From Wurfbainia villosa (lineage: Eukaryota; Streptophyta; Magnoliopsida; Zingiberales; Zingiberaceae): a DNA stretch of 64,000 nucleotides. The position numbers and the translations under genes are program-made. Under the pieces are notes generated by a model. It saw only the letters and a program-made list of their open reading frames with translations. It was not told where the DNA came from and did no database searches. Each line of letters begins with the position of its first letter. Positions within the stretch are counted from its first letter, which is position 1. Location: assembly GCA_025175895.1 (NCBI GenBank), contig CM046000.1, positions 43,994,720-44,058,719 on the forward strand, given 5' to 3'. Below, piece after piece: positions 32,832 through 44,363 of this stretch.

Positions 32832-34372
32832 TGTTGGGTTTCGGGGGGCACCGACGTGGGAATATGTTTGAACATGTTTCGTAAACATATACAGAGAAAG
32901 CAAATAAAATTGGTAATAAACTATTTTATTACATCACACACCACACGCATGCAAGATACAACAATGTAGACAATCGTAATTTTAAATTTTGCAGTAAAAA
33001 AACTACTTTAGGTATACCTCACGAATTATGTGAAGTGGAAATGACATCAACCTTAGCGACCCTCATAAGTTTCGCCTCTATCTGTATCCACACTGAGTAT
33101 CGTCAGGATAACTTCAACAAGCTATGAGCTCCTTCTTGACGAGAGATATTAGTCTCACGTAGAAGACGATGTGATTCGAGAGACGATCACAAAATAAGTT
33201 CCACGAACTTGTTGCCTCGGAAGTGTCAGCCAAACAAGTTGGTTGGCGAGGTCGCAAGGGTGGTCGATGGTTTGCAAGGTCGTGGCAGTTCTTGGCGCAG
33301 TGGATGGTGACGGTTGGTGGTGATGGTGAAGAGGGTGGCTAGGGTTTGTCTAAACCTTAGTCATCTACCAAATTTGTCTCAACCCTCTTACTTATAGAGA
33401 ATGTGTTTCTTGACCATCAAGAAACCTTCTCTCAACAATTGTTGGTTCACAACCAAAATTCGTTAACCCGCTCCATTAATTTAAATTAAAATAAATCAAA
33501 CTATGTTGGTCTATTTTAAGTTAAAATAAACCAAACCAATTTTGGTTCATTCGTTTAAAACAAACCAAACTCCTTTGGTTTATTTTCCACCATTGGATTA
33601 GAACCAAACCAATTTGGTTCATCCATCATGTCTTCAAAAGACTCGGCCCATCCATGCTTTCGATGAGACTGAAACAATTTCTTGCTCACTCATTCTTTGG
33701 TCTAACCAAACGAAGTCTCTCTCGATATGAGAATCCCATTCTCAAGCTCGTTTTAAATCGTTCGAATAACACTCGTAGTGCGTGTGACCAAATAGGTTCC
33801 TGGTTTACGTTGGCGTCTATAATTAACCATTAATTATAGAACGATCATGAGTGACACATAGTAGTATATCATGATCCCCAATTAACTAAAAAATCAATGG
33901 TTGATCCCAGAACGACTTCTGAAACATTTCAGCAGCTACAGTGAATTGTGCCCCATTCCCTTCACTCATCTTATATCCACTTTGTTCAAAACATGGTCTA
34001 TTGTGTCAGTCCCCACTAGGCTGACTACGTCACACCTAGCCCAAGTATTACTTCCTCGTCCTGCGGATTCTAGTTACTGCACACGTATCCAAGAGTACCA
34101 TACTATAAACATGTATGCTTTGGCCAAAGACTTTAATAACAATCCGACGAGAAGCCATAGGGTATATATCTCCTTACAAGGAGTGATGAATCCTCTATAG
34201 GCTATTCAAACACCTTCGGCCACTTCGACTTATACCCAATCATCCCGGGTATATATCTCCTTGCAAGGAGTAACAATCAGAGATGCTTACTTAAGATGTC
34301 AAAGCATAAGTGTAAATGGCCAAGATGACTCGAATACCGCAAGTCGAAGGAACATCACACTTAAGCTGTAAG
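32832..34372 (-). repeat. Truncated A-family LTR (A4), minus strand
   Basis: The plus-strand start TGTTGGGTTTC is the reverse complement of the A LTR end. Similarity continues to about 34372, equivalent to a point roughly 450 bp inside the LTR, so the first 450 bp of the LTR are gone. It is clearly more diverged than A1-A3. An extra block near 34140-34290 repeats TATATATCTCCTT(G/A)CAAGGAGT, apparently copied locally. No internal sequence and no TSD could be found. Confidence 0.8.
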
Positions 34373-34799
34373 ACATTACAGGGTGTTTTTATAGAAGAGA
34401 AGGGAGCATTAATTCATTCTATTGGAAAAGAAGGAAAGTAGGAGTTGATAAAATAGAGGGACAAAGGGGTAGTGTTGGGAATGATTGATGCATTAATGGA
34501 GAGTTGATTGGTCATATCCTACAGAAGAGGTAAATATTTGTTGAATATAATTCGATTGTGGTACAGTGAAGTGTGGAAAAAAAATTTTTTAGGGGGAATG
34601 CACCTTACATGAAAGTGCCAGTCGACTGACGCTAACAAGGTATTGAGTAGGGTTTATTTAGTTATGGAGAGGTAACCGTGATAGAGTTAAGGTATAAATA
34701 AAGGGATATTACTATTTTAGCAAACTTAGAAGTAAGCTAAATTGTTCATATATAGAATTCATGGAAATATTTTTTGTCCTTTACATAAGATGAATTCAT
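34373..34799 (+). other. Unassigned segment before gypsy-2 antisense ORF
   Basis: No coding sense was seen. It contains CCAGTCGACTGA (about 34619), a T/A run and a TATA-like GGTATAAATAAAGG at about 34690. It may be the pol-to-antisense-ORF spacer of gypsy-2 or a remnant of a Sirevirus LTR. Confidence 0.35.
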
Positions 34800-35380
34800 C
34801 TATAGATCAAAGACAAAATTGGGGTAGTCATTTATGGCTGCCTCCACACTTAAGAAACTGGTGTCTACCCCTGGGGAAGGATACCCTTGGTTGGCAAATT
34901 ACTTGTTCGATCCTTTAAAGCCCATCATAAATAGTTTAGCCCCTTTGTCACCAAATTTTATCAGTAGCTCTTGCTCCCTCTCCTTCCAACGAGCCTCCTC
35001 GATAGCTATTTGAATGGCAAGGGAAGCCTTTAGTTCGTCTCTTTCCTTGGTGATGGATAAATCTTGTTGACTCAAGGAGGTGATGGCTTGAGTCTACTCT
35101 AACTGCAGTGCCTGCATTTGGAGGGTTATCAGTGAGAGTTCTACAAGGAGGGCTAATATCTTAGAAGAAAGATGATTCAGTTGAGCTAAAGTTGAGGAAC
35201 GAGAAGACTCTAGGATCTTGATAGTAGATTATGCTTGTATAAACTCGGCAAATGATTCTGATCTCCTAGCATGGGTCTCCTGTAGTTGGACTTGTCACGC
35301 TGTTGGTTCTTGAGCTAAGGCATTGACATTTTAAATTTGGGTAGTTTGGAGGAGTAGTTGAGCACACAGAGTGTCGACTT
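34800..35380 (-). pseudogene. Gypsy-2 antisense ORF, C-terminal piece
   Basis: On the minus strand this piece encodes a Leu/Gln/Glu-rich coiled-coil-like region (LNHLSSKILALLVELSLITL, then DLSITKERDELKASLAIQIA, EEARWKEREQELL) and a tail QGYPSPGVDTSFLSVEAAIN, ending with a TAG at 34800-34802. It is the continuation of 59117-60824, separated by insertion of C (TSD GACTT/GACTC). A few in-frame stops are present. The tail wording YPSPGVD resembles the end of antisense ORFs of Tat-type gypsy elements, as recalled. Function unknown; a coiled coil suggests self-association. Confidence 0.65.
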
Positions 35381-36700
35381 TGTTAGGGAAATCAACCCAT
35401 GTAGAATGTGGTTTTGATGTGTGTGGCAAAGGGTTTAAGTTAGGTTGTTATATTGATTTGATATATGTGTTGAAGTCATGTAGGACTTAGTAATTCACAC
35501 ATGGGATTGGCTTTACGAAAGCATTGGTGGGTTCACCATCTCTTGGCTCGGGTCCTTGAGTCGATGAAGGACGACATTGCAAAGACTTGCACTTGGTGCA
35601 TCCGAGGGACCGCCGGATGAGCAGCATTGAAGTGAATCCAAGGAAGTAGACTTCAGGGCAAGATGCGAAGGATGGCATTGCGAAGTCATGCGCATGGTGC
35701 ATCCAAGGGATGTGGCCGTACGAAGATAACTTCAGCGAGGGACTTCAAGGAAGATGAGAGAATGAGCGAAGTGTAACGTAGCTAATAGGTGAACTTGGCC
35801 GAATGGCTAAGTCAAGTGTCGGATGCTCAACCGAGTGGGTTGAGGTTTTACCTAACCATCAGAGGTTCAAACATTTATGTTTAAGGTTTTACCTGACACA
35901 AATCGACTGATATAGATATCGGTTGACTACTCTGGGTCGATGGCACTCGACTGGGGCTCGATCGGTGTTCGACTGGGGCTCGATCGGTGTTCGACTGAAG
36001 CTTTCTGGCCCAATAGTTGACTGCTAAGATTTGGCAGTCGACTGCTCAACCATCAGTTGACTGTCAAGGGACGACAGTCAACTGATCGAGGTGAAGTCGA
36101 GCACAGAAGGTTTTGGAGTCGATTGATCGCTTCGGTCACCCGACCGATGGCTCCATCAATCGACTGATGGGGATGATCAGTGGACTGATGTGGGAGTTAT
36201 TGGCTGGAAGCCAATGTGGATGAAGCTGTTGCGAGGCAACGACTACGGTAGCAGTCGACTGCTTGGTGCCCAACGGGAAGAATGGCCTCTTCCCTATAAG
36301 AAGAGTCCTTGGGTCACTTTGGGAGGTTAATGCTTAACTCCTAAAGTTCTCCCAAGTGCCCAAAACGTTTCCACTCCTCTTCCTTGTGTTTATTTCAATT
36401 ATATTGTAAGAGGGAGTGATTTTGTAAGAAAGGTTTACCTCCACCTTGAAGGAGAGACTAGTGGATTTAGGTTGGAGTGAATCGCCGAACGAATCATCCA
36501 TGGATTAGCGGCAAGGATCGTGAACCACGTTACATCGACGTGTTTGCGTTTGCTTCTTCTCTTCATTTGTTTTGTCTTAATTGTCTTTAGCTTTATTATT
36601 CCACTGTGCTAACCTTGTACGTAGACAATTAAGCGATTGACTTCCATCGTATACGAAAAGGGCTATTCACCCCCTCTAGCTGGCCACCAATCCTCCAACG
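35381..36700 (+). repeat. 5' LTR of element C
   Basis: Starts TGTTAGGG, ends CCTCCAACG (terminal CA changed to CG), 1320 bp. It contains many GTCGAC/GTTGAC motifs (35925-36260) and a TATA-like CTATAAGAAG at about 36293. Near its end, GCTATTCACCCCCTCTAG (about 36662-36679) is shared with the end of B LTRs. A 22-bp unit GCTCGATCGGTGTTCGACTG is doubled here (35955-36000) but single in the 3' LTR. Confidence 0.92.
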
Positions 36701-36702
36701 AG

Positions 36703-36714
36703 TGATATCAGAGC
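36703..36714 (+). other. Primer binding site of element C
   Basis: TGATATCAGAGC just after the LTR, one change from the initiator tRNA-Met PBS TGGTATCAGAGC. Confidence 0.8.
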
Positions 36715-36757
36715 GTGGAGTTTGTTGCGGACTCATCGCCAACACAAGCACAATAAG

Positions 36758-37711
36758 ATGGCCGGCTCCAATATTCATCCATCCAAGTTCGAGGGCGACT
36801 TCACATGATGGAAGAGAAGAATGGAGGTATTTTTTGAGACCGACTTCGATATCATGATAATAATGGAAAGCGGTTTTGAAGTACCTAGGGACGAAGAGGG
36901 TGAACCAATTGAAAAATCGAGATGGACCATGAAGCAAAGAGAGGAGCACTTGGTGAATTCAAAGGCCAAGCACCATCTATACAATGTGCTACCTCAACAA
37001 GAGATCAACTGGATTGGAGAATGTGCAAGCACTAAGGAGATGTGGAAAAAACTAATAGAACTTCATGAAGGCACCTCCAAGGCAAAGCTTGCAAGAAGGG
37101 ACCTCCTCCGATCACAATTGAGCAATAATAAACTTGACAAAGGGGAGAAGGTATTTTGTTTGCATTCTTATTTTAAAGAGATAATCATGGGTTTGTCAAG
37201 TGTAGGAGAAAAGATCTCCAATAGAGACATGATCATGAAGGCTATAGATGCATTCCCCCAGTCATCCAAATGGTCATCCATGGTAGATTCATTCTACATT
37301 TCCAAGAATCTAGAGGTAAGTACTCTAGAAGAATTCTTTTCAACCATGGAATTGCATGAGACTAGGCTTGAAAGAGTAATTGAAGAGCCAATCAAGCCAT
37401 TAAGGGGATTAGCACTCATAGCCGACAAGGGAAAGAAGAAGAAGGAGACTCCACCCTCTTCATCTGATGAAGAATCTTCCTCCTCCATGGATAGCAATGA
37501 AGAAGCTTATATGGTAAGGAAGGTAAGACATGCTTTAAAGAATTTTAGATTTAATAAATCTCATGATAGGGGAAGAAGGCCAAGGAGAAAGATCATTTGC
37601 TATAATTGCTAAGGAGAGGGACACATGAGGGATGATGGTCCCCTCTTGAACAAAAGCAAGATAGAAAGAAGAAAGAAAGAAGACAAGAAGAAGGGGAGCA
37701 AGAAGAAGGAA
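36758..37711 (+). pseudogene. Element C gag, N-terminal part
   Basis: The ATG at 36758 starts MAGSNIHPSKFEGDFT. A TGA follows at 36806-36808, then one open frame to about 37612 containing WKRRMEVFFETDFD, EINWIGECASTKEMWKKLIE, LHEGTSKAKLARRDLL, SVGEKISNRD and SMVDSFYISKNLEVSTLEEF. These are Sirevirus-type gag blocks, also found in B gag. The zinc knuckle at 37597-37640 (CYNC, stop, GEGHMRDD) has a stop inside and Gly in place of the last Cys. A Lys/Glu-rich stretch follows, into which D inserted (TSD GAAGA). It would form the particle core. Two stops make this copy inactive. Confidence 0.9.
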
Positions 37712-37716
37712 GAAGA

Positions 37717-39817
37717 TGTTAGGGTGTCGCTTCGGAGGCTCATTGGCTCCCATGTCCCCGGATTAAAATTTTCACTAATGAAAGGATTAATCCGGATGGG
37801 ATGAGCTTCCTTGGCAACACCATTTCATCGTCGTGCTAACAACTTGAGTGGTCGCTCGAACAAACTAGTTGTTAAAGCAACTCTACTCTTCTAGTTGGTT
37901 AGCCGCGGAAGAGACGACGGACGGATCGCTGGTTTTTGTGTTTGTCTTCGGGGTCCATGATTATACAATATATATTCATACACACACATGCATAATCATC
38001 ATATATAAGAACATGCTCAGATCTGAAATTAAAGTTATAAAACTTTATACCTTACGATCTTCTACCGTATGTCCTATCCTTCTCGTGGACGACGTGTGGA
38101 CGAAGATCCTCCACGAGTAGAAGCCTTCTAGATCACGTTCTTCTCTTCCTTGTCCGCTGCAAACAAAGAGAAGAACCAACGAAACCTTTCCTTTCTAGAA
38201 CCGACCACCAAACAAGAGAGTTTGATGCAACTGCCGGCCAAGGAACGATTGGATGAGCGCCGGCCAACTAGTTGTATTGTTGCCGCCGGCCACCTAGATG
38301 TTGGAGAAGCACCGGCCACCAATTGTTGGAGAGCCGCCGGCCACCACGGAGCAAGGGAGGAGGAAGAAGAGAACCGGCCAAGAGAGGAGGAGAAGAAGAG
38401 GGGCGCCGGCCAAAAACTAGGGAGAACAATAACCTTGCCGCCCACTTCTTAGCCGCCCAAAACACTAGCTCCTCTAGGGTTTGTTGCCGCCCAACACTTG
38501 GATGAGCCAAACCCTAATTCTCTAATCCAAAAAAAATCATCTTTCCGCCCAATGCCTAAGCCCTTATTTATAGAATTTAGGAGAAAGTTGGTTAGCCTAA
38601 AATATAGGAACTAATCCCTATTTTCTTGCCGCCCAAATAACCCTATCTCCTCTAGGATTTGTTGCCGCCCAACACATGGATGAGCCAAACCCTAACTATA
38701 GAATTAGGCTTAGGCCTCCTTTAATCTCCACCGTCGGATCTAGGGATTTAATCTCCACCGTCGGATCTAGGGTTTCATCCTAACCATCGGATCTATGGAT
38801 TTAATCCAACCGTTGGTTCTAGGGTTTCATCCCAACCATCGGATCTATGGATTCAATCCAACCGTTGGTTCTAGGTTTTGTTTTACATTCTTGGATCTAG
38901 ACTTCACAAGGGTTATATTAGGCTACGATAGGGACCATAAGGAGGAGTTGGGTCTTGGCCACCCGATGGATCGGAACCACACATACTTGATCCATCAATG
39001 ATGTTCCATTCCACTAGAGGATCATCATTGAACTACCTCACCAACCCCCATAAATTAATATGGGCTCCATATATTATTTGTACATTTATCTCCCCGTGTT
39101 TAAGATATCGAATGTCCGTCAATTAATTGATTTATTGACTATCAATTAATTAACATCTAACTCCTCGAGTAGTACCACTCAACCTTATCATCATGTTGAC
39201 TAAGTCAACCAGCTGGGTTTACATGATGAACCTTATGAGCTCCTCAAGGGGACATCATCAACCTAATATATAGGACACGGTTTCCTCCTATAATCAACGA
39301 CATACCATGTAAATAATATTATTTCCCAACTTACCGGGCATGTTGATTTAATCCATCTAAATCTCACCCACTGGTAAATCAAAGAAATAAATACTAAGTA
39401 CATGTGCCCGTTATTATATCGGGATTAAGAGCATGTACAACATAATATCCGAGGTTCGATTCAATTATGTAGTCAGTACTAAATTGAATCACCTCTATGT
39501 CGGTCCTACTCAATACACCTAAGTGTACTAGTGTAACTCTATGTTCAAGATAAAACAATACCAAGCTACACTACAACCATGCCAATGGTTTGTCCAAAAC
39601 CATCTTGGTTGTGAGCCTCTACTTATATTTTACAAGGGACTGATAACATGATCTTCTGTGCCACACCAAGCACCATGTTATCTACAATGTAGAATATTAG
39701 ACAATATGCACACATATATAATGAATATATAAAATGAAAACAATGATCATGTGATTCTTATTTCAAAATAAAATGTTCATACAGAAAAGAGCTAGGCTTT
39801 CAGTATACATTCTAACA
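37717..39817 (-). repeat. 3' LTR of element D
   Basis: Plus strand TGTTAGGGTGTCGC to CATTCTAACA, 2101 bp. A minus-strand TATA (TATAAATA) is at about 38568-38578. GCCGGCCA-type motifs cluster at 38230-38415 in the part that would be transcribed. Two 27-bp units containing CCACCGTCGGATCTAGGG are at 38723-38776. Confidence 0.93.
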
Positions 39818-39849
39818 ATCTCCCACTTATACTAAAAGACTATGCCGTC

Positions 39850-42800
39850 ATCACTCTGCCATACATCTGATCCCCATGTTCTCCACATGCCTATCAAACG
39901 CTTTCGCTGGAAGGGCCTTAGTGAATGGATCCGCCAGGTTATCCTCTGATGCAATCTTGGCGACAGCAACTTCTCCTCGCTTTACGATCTCTCGTATAAG
40001 GTGGTACTTGTGCTCTATGTGTTTACTCGCCTTATGGGCTCGTGGTTCCTTCGAGTTTGCAACTGCACCACTGTTATCACAATAAATTGTGATAGTTCTG
40101 GGCAAACCAGGAATCACATCCAAGTCCATCAGGAAGTTCCTGAGCCATACTGACTTCCTTAGCCGCCTCGAGAGGTCGCCACATACTCGCCTTCCATGGT
40201 AGAGTCCGCCACGCATTTACGCTGACACTCCTCCATACTATGACTCCACCTCCAAAAGTAAACACAAACCCCGAGGTAGACTTACTCTTGTCCCTATCTG
40301 ATTGGAAATCCGAATCCGTGTAACCCATGTGGGACTAATTGATCGCCGAAACCAAAGATATAATCCCTAGTCCTTCTGTACTTCAATATATGCTTTACCG
40401 CGATCCAATGTCCTCGTCAGATTACTCGATATTCACGACCATGCCAATGCAAAGCAGATATCCGATCTCGTGCATAGCATCGCATACATAAGGCTTCCTA
40501 CTGCCGAAGCATAAGGAACCGCCTTCATGTCCTCTATCTCCTTTGATGTTTTGGGACACATCTCTTTAGATAAAGGAACTCCATGCCTAAAAGGTAGAAA
40601 ACCTTTCTTGGAGTTCTGCATGCTAAAACGAGCAAGGATAGTGTCAATATATGAAGCTTGAGATAAGCACAACATCCTTTTCTTGCGATCCCTTATAACT
40701 TTGATCCCAAGGATGTGTCCCACTTCTCCCAAGTCCTTCATGTCAAACTTTTTGGACAACCATACCCTTACGTCTAATAACACTTTGATATTGTTGCCAA
40801 CTAACAAAATGTCATCTACGTATAGTACAAGAAACACCACTACGTTTCCGTCACATCTCTTGTATACACAAGGTTCATCCGGACTTTGAATAAATCCATA
40901 TGACCGGATTACCTCATCAAAGCGGATGTTCCAAGATCTAGAAGCTTGCTTCAATCCATAAATGGACCGATTAAGCTTACATACAAGATGCTCTTTGCCT
41001 TTAGCAATGAATCCTCCGTTGCCGTGATATAGATGTTCTCCTCAAGACTTGTTAAGGAAAGCTGTCTTGACATCCATCTGCCAAATCTCATAATCCATAT
41101 GAGCAGCTATAGATAAGAGAATCCGGATAGACTTAAGCATAGCTACCGGCGAAAAGGTCTCCTCATAATCGATACCCTCTTTCTGAGTATACCCTTTCGC
41201 TACAAGCCTAGCTTTGAAGGTCTCAACCTTCCCGTCTACTCCTCTCTTTCTCTTGTAGATCCACTTGCATCCAATGGTTTTTACACCATCGGGTGGGTCT
41301 ACTAGCTCCCAGACCTGATTAGAATCCATAGATTCTATCTCTAAATTCATCGCACTTTGCCAAGATACCGCATCTCTATCTTGGAGTGCCTCATCATATG
41401 TCCAGGGATCAGGTTCATGTTCACCAGGGACTAAGTCCGAAGACTCTCTCAAAAACATGAATCTGTCAGGTTGTCTAACAACCCTCCCACTACGACGAGG
41501 TGCCTCCTGTGTATGCTCTGTGACACGCGGTGCAGTGACTTGTGGTGTCTCCTCTTGTACCGGTGGTATCGACTTCTCCGCCAACTCCTCAAGAACAATC
41601 CTACTCGTGGGCTTGTGGTTCATTACATAATCCTCCTCTAGAAATCGGGCTCGGCTAACGATCACCCTCCGATCTCTAGGATTATAAAATAAACCACCTT
41701 CGCTCCTTAGGGTAGCAACAAACATGCACACTTCAGTATAAGGTTCCAACTTACATCGATCACCTTCAAAGACATGTGGACTCCCATATCCGAATATATG
41801 TCTTAGACTAGGCTCACACCCACAATTCTCACAGGGTAGAAGGTACTGATTTAGATGGAACCAAGTTCAGAGTGTACATTGTCGTATCCAGTGCATACCC
41901 CCAGAACGAAACAGGTAACTCAGAATAACTCATCATCGATCTCACCATCTCCATAAGAGTCCTATTCCTTCGCTCTGCTACACCATTCTCACTGGGTGTG
42001 CCAAAGTGTATAATTGGGATTGAATCCCAGCCTCTGATAAGTAACTCCTAAACTCTCCCAAGACGTACTCGCCACCACGATCATATCGTAGTGTCTTGAT
42101 ACTTTTACCTTGACGGTTCTCCACATTAGCCTTGAATTCTTTGAACCTGTCAAAGCATTCAGACTTGCGACGCATCAAGTAAATGTATCCATATCTTGAA
42201 TAATCGTCTATAAAGGAGACGAAATATTCAAAACCACCTCTTGCCTGGATAGACATAGGACCGCACAAATCAGAATGAACCAATTCTAACACATCTTTGG
42301 CTCTATACCCCTTGGCCTTGAAAGGCCTCTTGGTCATTTTACCTTCCAAGCAAGATTCGCAGGTTGGGAGATCCTCCACCACTAATGAACCCAAAGATCC
42401 ATCAACTATCAACCTTTGAATTCTGCTTAGGTTAATATGACCAAGCCTTAGATGCCAAAGATATGTTTGGTTCATTTGTGAAGGTTCTTTTCTCTTATTA
42501 GACTTAGAAGATGAGTTATTCACTTCTATATGCATCGTGGGAGCTTTTGGTTCAAGAGTATACAAATTGCCAACCAATGTACCTGAACAGATAATCTCTC
42601 TATTTCTTTTTATAACAACTCTGTCATTAAAAGAAACAGTATATCCATCCATAAACAATTTAGAAACCGAAATCAAATTCTTTCTAAAAGTAGGTACATA
42701 AAGACAATTTCTCAAAACCAAAACTTTATTCCTATCAAACGATAAATAAACGTCTCCCACTGCAATAGCCGCTACCTTAGTAGCATTGCCCATGTAGACG

Positions 42801-43302
42801 GTAATCTCTCCCTCAGCTAGTCGTCGGGTTTCCTGGAACCCCTGCAAAGAATTGCAGACATGATCAGTGGCTCCCGTATCTACACACACCGTGCACCGAG
42901 ATAACACCACTAAACATGTTTCAATGACTAAGGCGAAGATATACCTTTGTTCGCTTTTAGAAGGGGAAGTCTTTCTTCCCATGTCCAAATTGGCCTACAA
43001 GTGAAGTACTTGCCTTTCGGCTTCTTCACTCCCTGAGATCCTCCCACCACCTTTGCTCTACCTTGTTTCTTCTTCTTCTTGCCTTTCGGCTTAGAAGTAG
43101 AAACCTTCTGAGCAACCATGGCTTCTTGCCTTATAGCTCGATTTTGGTATCCAAAAAGTTCCTTTTCCCCAGAATCATCTGCAGGCCTAGGAGGACACTC
43201 ATCGACAGTTAAGACACTATCCATATTTCTTTTCCAATCATTATTGTTTGGGGACAGTAAGTTTGTTTCCTTTAGTACCAAAGTAAGTGGATTGAAAGCC
43301 AT
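39850..43302 (-). pseudogene. Element D gag-pol, gag shortened, broken
   Basis: Read leftwards. Gag starts MAFNPLTLVLKETNLLSPNN at 43302, and after about 40 residues jumps to a Lys-rich region (SKPKGKKKKKQGRAK), so most of the gag core is deleted. Protease (CVDTGATDHVCN) and the GAG-pre-integrase finger (HLRLGHINLSRI...CESCLEGK) lie at 42988-42300. The integrase core is 42290-41980 (SDLCGPMSIQARGG, RYDRGGEY); its last part, with NGVAERRN, is in shifted frames at 42000-41800. RT is 41749-40433 (GCKWIYKRKRGVDG, QMDVKTAFLN, YVDD about 40810-40825). RNase H is 40328-39850 with a frameshift near 40220 (YCDNSGAVANSKEPR). Protease, RT and most of RNase H share one frame. Inactive. Confidence 0.92.
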
Positions 43303-44363
43303 TTGAAAATCCTAAGAATCACAATGATCAAAATATTAGATTTCAAATATTATTGATTCCTCAAAACAATAAAATCCCGAAATCAACCAACACCTCAAAT
43401 CACCGAGAATATCGCATGCCACGCTGTGTGGACGTATACGAATTCAACATTTGTAAGAGGAGGTTTTACCCATTAATTTTATTATCTTGTCAAACTTACT
43501 TTTTGACAAATAAAATTAATAGTTGGTTCCTCTTTGGCCCTACAAATAAAAGCAGTGACTCCGATGGGGAGGATACTTTTATTTGCATCTAAGTGTGCAC
43601 CATTATACGATACTAAGGAAATTATTTTGGATTATGTGCCTTACCGCTGTGGAAGTACACACGCTCCTAAATAATTTCCTATAATCATTATTTGACCTAG
43701 TGATCCGCAAACAAACCCGTCCGCAGGGAGGAAGGCACTCAGAGCCAACACACAAGTTTGTTCGTATCACACGTCAAATTGTAATGGAGGCCGTGGGAAT
43801 TAATTAAAATGTCCCTCTCCCACTTAGTAAATTGCAATCGAGGAATTTTAAATCATACACAACATGCATATAAAACAAATAAGCAATAAATATGGAAAAA
43901 ACAGAATTTTTTCCAACTATTATGGCATTGTCCTCCAATATGCATCCCGTTGTGTCGCCACCTTGTCCACTCCATCTTTTCCCGTGCGCAGGTCACCAAA
44001 GAGATCCGAGCCGAGATAAATCATTTTAATTACATCCATCGATCCTATACTCCACGAAGGAGTGTACAAATAATCTAGATCAAAAGTAAACTAAAATGAT
44101 CGGCTAAACAATGTCGTATTTAATTACAAAAATTAAATACTAATCTAGCCTCGTCAACCCCGAGGATTCAAATAATAAATTTTTACACACATCCATTCAC
44201 ATACACACACATGGCAATAATAGTCGGATCTTATGCCTGTAACCAGAGAGTTAAACTACGCATATCCTACTATTATCCGGCACATATAATATATGAAAAA
44301 TGCATAAAAAAAATAACCGAATCCTAAACACACAAAACCGGAAACCGTGGCTCTGATACTAAT
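43303..44363 (-). other. Element D leader and primer binding site
   Basis: About 1 kb of AT-rich non-coding sequence between LTR and gag. The PBS, TAGTATCAGAGCCACGG on the minus strand (about 44345-44361), is one base from the standard initiator tRNA-Met site. No other structure recognised. Confidence 0.75.

Noticed and set aside
30616..35380. One single gypsy element with one antisense ORF across the whole window
   Set aside because: Two C-terminal ends of the antisense ORF are present (7833 and 34800) with different sequences, so two elements are needed.
38128..38510. Overlapping reading frames of 70-105 residues on both strands in the D LTRs (also 44775-45157)
   Set aside because: They lie in GC-richer LTR leader, overlap on both strands, have no domain, and are the same in both LTR copies; they are chance frames.
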